Assembly: GCA_002361365.1 (NCBI GenBank)
Contig: DEST01000115.1
Span: forward strand, 1-61,140
Direction of reading: 5' to 3'
From: Alphaproteobacteria bacterium UBA3307
Lineage (GTDB): Bacteria; Pseudomonadota; Alphaproteobacteria; RF32; CAG-239
Length of the DNA stretch: 61,140 nucleotides
Numbering within the stretch: the first letter of the stretch is position 1; every line of letters starts with the position of its first letter. A program made the position numbers and the translations under genes. Below, piece by piece: positions 34,030-41,311 of this stretch. The notes under the pieces were generated by a model. That model had not been told where the DNA came from, searched no databases, and saw only the letters and a program-made list of their open reading frames with translations.

Positions 34030-35010
34030 TTATTTTGTGGCATCAACATTATCAAACAACGGTCGCCCTTGTGCCATACGCGTCATTTGCATTTCAATGG
34101 TGGTCGAAAGGTTGATTTTACCGGTTTTGATAATATTTCGTGCTTGATCGCCCATTGTGGTTATCGGGTTGGCAAACAAAAATTGCACCACCGGACGCTT
34201 TTGCGCTGTGCCGACAAGTTGTTGATGAATAACTCCCAAAATACCGCGAGAAAGTAAGTCAAACGCCAATTCCTCACTCATTTCACCGGCGGCAGAAGCG
34301 TGTTTGACAATGGCATCAATGGCATCGGCCACATTATTGGCGTGAATGGTAGAAAGCACTAAGTGACCGGAAGTTGCCGCACGCAAACACTGACTGGCTG
34401 TTGCCGGTGTTCGAATTTCTCCCACCATAATATAGCGCGGGCGTGAACGCAAAGCCGAACGTAAAGAAGCTCCCCAATCGTCATTTATCGGCTGTGTTTG
34501 TTTGCAACATCCGATTGAACCATTGACAGCTTTATATTCTCCATCAAGCGGCATTTCAAACGGGTCTTCAATGGTGTAGGCAAAACCGCCGTTGCGAATT
34601 AAAAATTCTCTAAGCAAACTGGAAATTGTGGTGGTTTTACCGGAACCGGTGGCACCGCCGAGCAAAATCAGCCCGCTGGCGTGTCCCAAACCGGAAAGAT
34701 ATTGTATCAATGCCGGCGGATAACCTAAAGATTTTAAATCCGGCACACGCTTCGGCATTTTACGCATACAAAACATTACGCCATACATAGACATTGTGCG
34801 TTCCACACGGAAAAAATATCCTTCATACACAACCGAATAACTGGATTTACCCTTAAAAGAGCGTTCAAGCAAGTCATAAAACGTATCAAAATCTTCCGGT
34901 TCAATTTGTTTAAGCCCGCTTTCCGTACGTTTATCCGGTACAAAAACCAGCTTATCCGGTGTGATGTAAATATCTGAATAAAACTCATTTTCATCATTGA
35001 TGCGTGTCAT
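34030..35010 (-). CDS. PilT/DotB-like secretion ATPase
   Basis: 326 aa from the ATG at 35010, eight bases after AAGGAGA; an ATG directly abutting the Shine-Dalgarno is unlikely. It has Walker A GGATGSGKTTT at about residue 117, Asp box YTIEDPFEMP, Walker B RYIMVGEIRT and His box HLVLSTIHANN, with no tetracysteine site. This is the PilT/DotB class (retraction or secretion), not PilB. It is convergent with the pil operon and separately promoted, so it probably acts as the retraction motor of the neighbouring pilus. A role as the T4SS ATPase (DotB-like) cannot be excluded from sequence alone. Confidence 0.85.
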   Translation of the reverse strand: MTRINDENEFYSDIYITPDKLVFVPDKRTESGLKQIEPEDFDTFYDLLERSFKGKSSYSVVYEGYFFRVERTMSMYGVMFCMRKMPKRVPDLKSLGYPPALIQYLSGLGHASGLILLGGATGSGKTTTISSLLREFLIRNGGFAYTIEDPFEMPLDGEYKAVNGSIGCCKQTQPINDDWGASLRSALRSRPRYIMVGEIRTPATASQCLRAATSGHLVLSTIHANNVADAIDAIVKHASAAGEMSEELAFDLLSRGILGVIHQQLVGTAQKRPVVQFLFANPITTMGDQARNIIKTGKINLSTTIEMQMTRMAQGRPLFDNVDATK

Positions 35011-35119
35011 AACCATTCTCCTTAGTGATAACAAAAAAATCTTACGTCTATATAGTGTAGCAAATTTATTTTAAAATAGCGTAAAAATTCTTAATTGATT
35101 AAAAACTTGAATATAAATG

Positions 35120-35148
35120 TTGTCAGCGGCTTAAAAATATTTTATATT
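35120..35148 (+). promoter_or_regulatory. Sigma-70 type promoter for the MsbA-like gene
   Basis: TTGTCA at 35120-35125, 17-bp spacer, TATATT at 35143-35148, 24 bp upstream of the start codon. Confidence 0.6.
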
Positions 35149-35172
35149 CGGCTTAGCTTATAAGGTTGGACG

Positions 35173-37128
35173 ATGAAAATATGTAAAATATTTACCGCTT
35201 TTTTGAGCGGGCTGGTTTTATTACTTGGTGTATTATATCGCTTTTGGACACAATGCGAATCGGCGAATATGCTTGATTGGCATAATTATCATGTCGTTCC
35301 CGAAAAATTGAGCATTATCTTGGGTGGATACGTTTTTTTGTGGATACTTGCTTTGATTTTGTATTGTCAACGCAAAAAAATCTTGCAAAAAATGCAAAAA
35401 GTATCGTCTCTAAAATGCTATATGCAAATTTTGCCCTACGCTAAGCCTTATTGGGCACGCGCATTATTGGCCATTATAATCACGATGCCGATTGGGGCAA
35501 TGGACGCCGTGATTGCTTGGTCGCTCAAACCATTTATGGATGTGGTGTTGGTGGAAAAACAAACTGGTTGGACAATGTATATTCCGCTGATGATAATAGG
35601 ATTTAGTATTTTACAAGCAATATTTACCTATTTGGCCACATATCTCAACACATGGGTCGGCAATAAGATTGCTTTGAACTTAAAGCGAGATTTGTTTCGT
35701 TGTTTGTTGCGTAAAGATGCCGCATTTTTTGATACAACCGATTCCGGCACAATTTTACTGCGCTTTAATCGTGATGCCGAAATGGCTTGTGGCGGACTGC
35801 TAAATAGTATGCGCTTATTTGCCACGCGTTTTTTTTCTTCTCTTTCTTTATTGATGGTGTTATTTTATAATTCGTGGAAACTGGCTATTGTGGCAACAAT
35901 TGTGCTATTTGGAGCATTGTTACCGCTGACCAGAGTACGCAAACGGCTCAAAAAAGTGGTATCTAAAGATATCAATGCCGTTGCGCAGATACTTAAGCAT
36001 TATAATGAAGTTTTCAGCGGCAATCGGATTATTGCGGCCTATAACCTTTTCGGATATTGCAAAAAACGCTTTGAGCATACCATAAATTCCCTATTTGACT
36101 TGATGTTGCAAATGACCGCCAAAACCGGTGTCATTTCCCCTATTATGCACACCATATCGTCTTTTGGAATTGCGTTTGTTATTTGGTACGGCAGTTATTT
36201 GATTGTGGACAAGCAAATCACTGTCGGCAACTTTGCCTCATTTCTAACTTCACTGGTTATGCTCTATAATCCGCTTAAATCAATCGGTAACAATGCCAGT
36301 GGAATCGTGATGTCACTAATGGCGGTAGAACGTGTATTTGACCAATTCGGCGCAATCCCTAAAATTCATAACAAACCCCAAGCCGTACGTTTACAAAACT
36401 GCCGCGGAAATATTAAATACGAAAATGTTTCGTTTGCATATTCTAAAAACAAGCCGATTTTAAAACATATAAACTTAAATATCGAATCCGGTCAAACCGT
36501 AGCTCTAGTCGGTAATTCCGGAGGCGGAAAATCGACAATTTCTGCATTGTTGCCGCGATTTTATGATGTTTGTGACGGACATATCAAAATTGACAATACA
36601 GATATCAGAGATTTTGAGCTTGACAGCTTGCGTGACAATATTGCAATTGTGTTTCAGGATAACTTTTTATTTGGCGGAACAATCAGAGAAAATATTTTGC
36701 TTGGACGTACCGATGTAACGCCGCAAGAATTACAAAATGCAGTTAAAGCCGCGTGCTTGGAGGAATTTATAAGCACTTTGGATAAAGGTTTGGATACGCA
36801 AATCGGCGAGCGAGGTGTTTTGGTTTCCGGTGGGCAAAAGCAGCGAATCGCCATTGCGCGTGCGTTTGTGAAAAATGCGCCGATTCTGATTTTGGATGAA
36901 GCGACCTCGGCTCTTGATAACAAATCAGAAAAAATAGTACAGCAAGCGATTGATAATTTGATGAAAGACCGAACGGTCTTGGTTATCGCACACCGCCTTT
37001 CCACCGTGCGCAATGCCGATTGCATTGTTGTTTTAAATAACGGAGAAATTGTTGAACGCGGCACTCATGAAGAGCTGTTGGCCAAGGGCGGAGAATATGC
37101 CGCGCTTTATAAAACTCAATTAAGTTAA
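35173..37128 (+). CDS. MsbA-like ABC exporter (lipid/lipid A or multidrug type)
   Basis: 651 aa half-transporter. An unusual pair of extra N-terminal membrane helices (about 7-23 and 45-65) precedes the six-helix type 1 exporter domain (about 85-370). The ATPase has Walker A GNSGGGKST at about residue 448, Q-loop VFQDNFLF, signature LVSGGQKQR and Walker B PILILDEATSA. The similarity pattern (VALVGNSGGGKSTISALLPR, DIRDFELDSLR) is closest to MsbA lipid A flippases. The start follows AAGGTTGGACG. It is monocistronic, and the next transcription unit begins with an ncRNA-like region. The substrate is inferred only. Confidence 0.85.
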   Translation: MKICKIFTAFLSGLVLLLGVLYRFWTQCESANMLDWHNYHVVPEKLSIILGGYVFLWILALILYCQRKKILQKMQKVSSLKCYMQILPYAKPYWARALLAIIITMPIGAMDAVIAWSLKPFMDVVLVEKQTGWTMYIPLMIIGFSILQAIFTYLATYLNTWVGNKIALNLKRDLFRCLLRKDAAFFDTTDSGTILLRFNRDAEMACGGLLNSMRLFATRFFSSLSLLMVLFYNSWKLAIVATIVLFGALLPLTRVRKRLKKVVSKDINAVAQILKHYNEVFSGNRIIAAYNLFGYCKKRFEHTINSLFDLMLQMTAKTGVISPIMHTISSFGIAFVIWYGSYLIVDKQITVGNFASFLTSLVMLYNPLKSIGNNASGIVMSLMAVERVFDQFGAIPKIHNKPQAVRLQNCRGNIKYENVSFAYSKNKPILKHINLNIESGQTVALVGNSGGGKSTISALLPRFYDVCDGHIKIDNTDIRDFELDSLRDNIAIVFQDNFLFGGTIRENILLGRTDVTPQELQNAVKAACLEEFISTLDKGLDTQIGERGVLVSGGQKQRIAIARAFVKNAPILILDEATSALDNKSEKIVQQAIDNLMKDRTVLVIAHRLSTVRNADCIVVLNNGEIVERGTHEELLAKGGEYAALYKTQLS

Positions 37129-37161
37129 TTTACATTTTTATCAATATCCGCTAATTTTTAC

Positions 37162-37190
37162 TAGACACTTTTAAATATCTGTTTTATGCT
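37162..37190 (+). promoter_or_regulatory. Promoter of the 37.2-kb RNA candidate
   Basis: TAGACA at 37162-37167, exact 17-bp spacer, TATGCT at 37185-37190. It is placed about 240 bp before a strong terminator with no ORF between. Confidence 0.55.
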
Positions 37191-37196
37191 GTCAGC

Positions 37197-37432
37197 AGAC
37201 AGGGAGGCCTGTTCGGGGTGTGGTAGCCTCTGCAATAGAAAGTATATAAAGACGTAAGGTTGCACGTCTACCGGTCATGTATATATGGTATATGGCTGGA
37301 AGGCGGCAAAATACGCCGTTTTAAAACTACATATATATGCTCGAGCGATATGTGCCGGTTATGGCTAATATGTCGCACAATCCTATTGCATTGTTACCAA
37401 CTTCCAGTCGCTTTTTTTGAGCGGCTTTTTTG
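37197..37432 (+). ncRNA. Structured RNA candidate of about 235 nt, family not identified
   Basis: There is no coding frame from the promoter to the terminator. Stems visible by eye: GAGGC...GCCTC near 37200-37240, AGACGT/ACGTCT in 37250-37275, an outer ACCGG...CCGGT pair (about 37271-37275 with 37355-37359) enclosing complementary TATATATG/CATATATA segments, and CGGC/GCCG at about 37306-37321. CTGGAAG (about 37297) can instead pair with CTTCCAG at 37401-37407. It ends in a terminator hairpin. It could be a stand-alone sRNA or the leader of the glycosyltransferase gene, whose start codon is 30 bp after the terminator. Confidence 0.5.
37406..37432 (+). terminator. Terminator at the end of the 37.2-kb RNA
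   Basis: AGTCGCT-(TTTTTTG)-AGCGGCT stem with one G-U pair, followed by TTTTTT. Confidence 0.75.
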
Positions 37433-37461
37433 TTTGTGACTTGAACTAAAGGGAAGTTGTG

Positions 37462-39693
37462 ATGAAAAAAAGAAAAGGCAAAATTACGCCGAAAGTATCG
37501 ATAATAGTGCCGGTATATAATGTACAAGGATATTTGGGAAAATGCTTAAACAGCTTGTTAGCTCAAACCTTAAGAGATATTGAAATCATTTGCGTTAACG
37601 ACGGCTCAACAGACGATTCGTTAACAATTCTGGAATGTTTTGCCCATAAAGACAAACGCATCAAAGTTATAGACCAAGAAAACAGCGGTCCGGGAGTGTC
37701 GCGCAACAACGGTATACAAATTGCAAGTGGGGAATATATCGGTTTTGTTGACCCGGATGACTGGGTTAAAGAAGATATGTACGAAAAGATGTACAATCAA
37801 GCAAAAACTTTGGATTCCGATATTGTGATTTGTGATTATGTGCGTTATCAGGAATGGACCAACCGCATTATTCCGCAGCATTTTTTTGAAAAAGCCGTAA
37901 AATACATAAAAGCAGAACCGGTTGATATTCCTTCGGGCGAAAATATTAACCGTGAGACATTATTGGACACATTACTGATTTCTCCTTGTTATTCGTGGAA
38001 TAGAATCTATCGCCGCGAATTTTTGCAAAAAAATAATCTGCTTTTTACCGATAGTATGTGCTTTGAGGATTGTCCTTTTATTATAAAAAGTCATATATTA
38101 GCTCAAGCTGTTTCTTATATTGATTATGCCGGATATATTTATCGTTTGCGCAAAACTTCTATTTTGCGAGCCTATGATATGAGATATATTGATTTTTGCA
38201 AGATAGCGGATAATTTGAATAATTTTATTGCTTCCCAAAAACTTTCAGAAAGAATGGCGTTGAATATGCATTATTTCAAAACAATGAATTGTGCGTGGAC
38301 ATATAATAATCTTTCTGCAGAAATCAGGCATAAATTTATTAAATATATAAAAAAATTCTTAACCGCTAAAGAATTTTACGAAATGAAGAAGTATTGTCGT
38401 ATTCGCTTTAAAGATAAAATCAAGAAATTGTTTGAGAAATATGTTTCTGTCTATAAGCTGCCACGGCATAAAGTAATTAAAATTTTTGGAATAACTTTCA
38501 AAATAAAGCGCCGCTGCGGACGTTTGGGCGCAGAGCAACATTATATCCGTTTAGTGCGTAAAAATTATAAAAAATATCCTAAAGACACCTATTTGTTGTT
38601 TGATAATTTGCATGATGAAACGGCGGAAGCAATTGATGCTTATACTCTGTTTATAAAAATGAGAGAAAAGAACCTTAGAGCATTTTATGTGCTACGCAAA
38701 CAAACTGCATTATATCAAAAATTAGCTACCGAAAATAAGTTAGAAAACATCATTGTGCTAAATTTTTCCATTCACACTCATCCTAATGAATTTGTGCAAA
38801 AAATACACCAAGTTTTATACCGAACAAAGTGTATTATAACAGCTTTTGGAGAAACCAATGAAACTGTTGATACATTTTTTAAGCGCCACCCATCTTGGCA
38901 ATATATATTCATTCAACACGGACCTACATTTTTAAAAGAGAGTGTTCTTTACAAAGGTTATTTAAAGCCGGAAAAATATGATAAATATATGGTGTGTTCC
39001 AACCGAGAAGAAAACTTATTTTTAAAATATAAATTTCCTAAAGAAGAGCTTATAAAAGTAGGACTACCGCGCTGGGATTTACTTAAAAATCAACCTAAGC
39101 CCAAGGAGAAAAGTATTTTACTAATGATGACTTGGCGCAGTTTAAACAAAGTTACATTTGAAAACTCCTTATACAAGAAAAATTTGTTAAGTTTATTGCA
39201 TAATGAAAAATTACATTCTTATTTGTCACAGAATGATATTACTTTGTATTTTGCGCCGCATCACGCTTTGCTTTATATTGCACATATTGACTTTGATTTA
39301 TCTAATGAAAAAAATATTCAAATTATAGATACTCAAAATATTTCGCGATATATTCGTAAATGTTCTTGTTTATTAACCGATTTTTCATCGGTGGCATTTG
39401 ATTTTATGTTCCAAAATAAGCCGGTCATATTCTATACTCTTGATAAAGATGATACAATTTTAAATAAATATGATAAAGACGACTTATCCAGATTTGAATA
39501 TAAACAATATATTCTTCCTGATGTATATTTTGATGAAGAAGCTGTTGTTAATCGTGTTATTGAATATTGCGAAAACAATTTCAAAATTGACGAGCGCACG
39601 CGCGAAATCTACGATTCATTCTTTTACACAAAAGAAAATATCCGTGAACAATTGATAGAAAAATTAGAAGAAATTTGTCCCAATAAACAATAA
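37462..39693 (+). CDS. Bifunctional GT2 glycosyltransferase / CDP-glycerol glycerophosphotransferase-like protein
   Basis: 743 aa from the ATG at 37462 (AAAGGGAAG upstream). The N-terminal GT-A domain (about 10-230) has VSIIVPVYNVQGYLGKCLNS, VNDGSTDDSL and a DPDD metal-site motif. The C-terminal half (about 370-740) resembles TagF/TagB enzymes: FIQHGPTF, CSNREENLFLKYKF, VGLPRWDLL, YFAPHHALLY and LLTDFSSVAFDFMF. Such two-domain proteins assemble glycerol- or ribitol-phosphate-containing surface polymers. The gene stands alone between two terminators. The middle 100 residues are Lys-rich. The polymer is unknown. Confidence 0.85.
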   Translation: MKKRKGKITPKVSIIVPVYNVQGYLGKCLNSLLAQTLRDIEIICVNDGSTDDSLTILECFAHKDKRIKVIDQENSGPGVSRNNGIQIASGEYIGFVDPDDWVKEDMYEKMYNQAKTLDSDIVICDYVRYQEWTNRIIPQHFFEKAVKYIKAEPVDIPSGENINRETLLDTLLISPCYSWNRIYRREFLQKNNLLFTDSMCFEDCPFIIKSHILAQAVSYIDYAGYIYRLRKTSILRAYDMRYIDFCKIADNLNNFIASQKLSERMALNMHYFKTMNCAWTYNNLSAEIRHKFIKYIKKFLTAKEFYEMKKYCRIRFKDKIKKLFEKYVSVYKLPRHKVIKIFGITFKIKRRCGRLGAEQHYIRLVRKNYKKYPKDTYLLFDNLHDETAEAIDAYTLFIKMREKNLRAFYVLRKQTALYQKLATENKLENIIVLNFSIHTHPNEFVQKIHQVLYRTKCIITAFGETNETVDTFFKRHPSWQYIFIQHGPTFLKESVLYKGYLKPEKYDKYMVCSNREENLFLKYKFPKEELIKVGLPRWDLLKNQPKPKEKSILLMMTWRSLNKVTFENSLYKKNLLSLLHNEKLHSYLSQNDITLYFAPHHALLYIAHIDFDLSNEKNIQIIDTQNISRYIRKCSCLLTDFSSVAFDFMFQNKPVIFYTLDKDDTILNKYDKDDLSRFEYKQYILPDVYFDEEAVVNRVIEYCENNFKIDERTREIYDSFFYTKENIREQLIEKLEEICPNKQ

Positions 39694-39698
39694 CTAAG

Positions 39699-39740
39699 AA
39701 GTAAAAAAGCCTTACACTCCAATGCAAGGCTTTTTTACTT
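39699..39740. terminator. Bidirectional terminator between glycosyltransferase and S66 peptidase genes
   Basis: Perfect 15-bp stem AAGTAAAAAAGCCTT / AAGGCTTTTTTACTT with a 12-base loop. It serves both convergent genes. Confidence 0.9.
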
Positions 39741-39748
39741 ATAACCGT

Positions 39749-40729
39749 TTATTTTTCAATCGTCAGTTTGCCGTTATCCATTGTGGCTCTGCCGCCGAGC
39801 GGAATGGTGATAATCGGCGTGGTATGTCCGTAATCGACATTTGCCAGCACCGGAATATTTTTCAACTCCGGCTTATTGTTGATAATAAACTCCAGCATTT
39901 CACGCGACATTTTCGAGCCTTTTTGAAAGCGTCCGATAACAATGCCTTTAACATTTTTAAAATCCGGTTGGTGGCAAAGTGCCTGCAAATTGCGGTCAAA
40001 CACCACATCACTCGAATCGCCGGCATCTTCAATCATCAGTATTGTATCTTTCGGAAATTCAGGTCGATACGACGTGCCTAGCAATAAATTGAAGGTGCAA
40101 AGATTACCGCCGACAATCGTACCCTCGGCCTTGCCGTTATGAATATTCCAAAAGCCTTCATTTTTGATAAATTCGCGCTTTTCTTGGTCAATAAACCACA
40201 AATCATCGCTCCATTCGGCAGACGGACTTACTTCCACCGGCGAATCGGTAAACAGCATTTTTTGCAAATAGTCAAGTGTGTATTCGCAACCTTTTTTCAT
40301 ACCGATTGAGCTGAAATGCGGTCCGTAATAGGTTTCTAATCCCGTGCGCGCCGTAATAGCATCAAGCACAGCGGTAATATCGGAAAAGCCGCAGATAATT
40401 TTCGGATTGGCTTTAATTACATCATAATCCAAATGCGACAAAATCTGATTGCTGTTAAAGCCGCCGATAACCGTAAAAATCGCCTTAACCGACTTATCCT
40501 TAAAGGCGGTCATAATATCCGCGGCGCGCTGTTCAATCGAGCCGCAACCTTGCATATTCCAATTCTCATCGGTGGTATTCGGCGCAAATTCCACCGTCAG
40601 CCCCATATCATTAAAACGCTTAATGGCGATTTCACGGCAATCCTGCCCGATAAGTTTTAGACCGCGTGACGGCGCAATTACCATTATTTTATCGCCTTTT
40701 TGCAACTTCTCCGGAATAATTTTTTGCAT
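39749..40729 (-). CDS. S66-family peptidase (LD-carboxypeptidase/MccF-like)
   Basis: 326 aa. S66 hallmarks: IMVIAPSRGL near the N-terminus, nucleophile Ser in IICGFSDITAVL (about residue 115), catalytic Glu in LMIEDAGD (about 233) and His in NVDYGHTTPI (about 301). The family contains cytoplasmic LD-carboxypeptidases of murein recycling (LdcA) and the microcin C immunity protein MccF. The GGFNSNQILSHLDYD segment is common to both, so the substrate is unresolved. It is the last gene of the uvrA-queH-S66 operon, 1 bp after queH. No signal peptide, consistent with a cytoplasmic enzyme. Confidence 0.85.
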   Translation of the reverse strand: MQKIIPEKLQKGDKIMVIAPSRGLKLIGQDCREIAIKRFNDMGLTVEFAPNTTDENWNMQGCGSIEQRAADIMTAFKDKSVKAIFTVIGGFNSNQILSHLDYDVIKANPKIICGFSDITAVLDAITARTGLETYYGPHFSSIGMKKGCEYTLDYLQKMLFTDSPVEVSPSAEWSDDLWFIDQEKREFIKNEGFWNIHNGKAEGTIVGGNLCTFNLLLGTSYRPEFPKDTILMIEDAGDSSDVVFDRNLQALCHQPDFKNVKGIVIGRFQKGSKMSREMLEFIINNKPELKNIPVLANVDYGHTTPIITIPLGGRATMDNGKLTIEK

Positions 40730-41311
40730 TTATTTTTCCTCCTGTTTGATAAGCGGTTTACAGCCGCAATAATTTTGATTATACAAATTTAATTCTTTAA
40801 TAAGTGTAGAACGTAGTTCCTGCATTCCGTGTTTGCGCCCCTCAATTTCCAAATACGGAAAATCCGTTTCCGCCGCCGCTTTATATGCCGCCTCATTAAC
40901 CTGTGCCAGATTTTTCCAACGCGACACACCTAAAACCGATGCCACCGCCGTATAACCGTTTGCTTTGGCATATTCCATAACTCTTTTCAGGCGCATATAA
41001 AAGCAAATCGAACAGCGTTTGCCGCGTTCCGGCTCATTTTCCAAACCGCGGGTTAATTCACACCACCGCTCGTTGTCGTATTCCAACTCAATAAACGGCA
41101 CACCATAAAGTTTGCACACGCGCTCATTTTCATCGCGGCGTTTAATGTATTCGGCAAACGGGCGAATGTTGGGATTATAAAACACCACAGCAAAATCGCG
41201 CCCCGTTTCCGCCAGCGTTTTAATCACGGCGCACGAACACGGCGCACAGCACGAAAGCAATAAAAACTTACCTGCAAAATTCTGCGGCACTATATTGAAT
41301 TCCACGTTCAC
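40730..41311 (-). CDS. queH: Epoxyqueuosine reductase QueH
   Basis: 193 aa. It has the QueH (DUF208) Cys sets: LLSCCAPCSC near residue 19, ERGKRCSICFYMRL near 95 and NYCGCKP near the C-terminus, the expected ligands for an iron-sulfur cluster and metal site. QueH performs the last step of queuosine synthesis in tRNA, reducing epoxyqueuosine, as a non-orthologous replacement of QueG. It overlaps the uvrA stop by 4 bp. The Tgt enzyme of the same pathway is encoded at 52.8 kb. The Cys pattern makes the call strong. Confidence 0.9.
   Translation of the reverse strand: MNVEFNIVPQNFAGKFLLLSCCAPCSCAVIKTLAETGRDFAVVFYNPNIRPFAEYIKRRDENERVCKLYGVPFIELEYDNERWCELTRGLENEPERGKRCSICFYMRLKRVMEYAKANGYTAVASVLGVSRWKNLAQVNEAAYKAAAETDFPYLEIEGRKHGMQELRSTLIKELNLYNQNYCGCKPLIKQEEK

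Noticed and set aside
34030..35010. VirB11 ATPase of the T4SS
   Set aside because: The sequence has the PilT-type Asp and His boxes and lies beyond the pil operon, not in the virB gene order; PilT/DotB is the better call.
37197..37432. Possible tmRNA or RNase P RNA
   Set aside because: No T-arm/CCA, tag frame or RNase P core sequence can be seen; left as an unassigned structured RNA.
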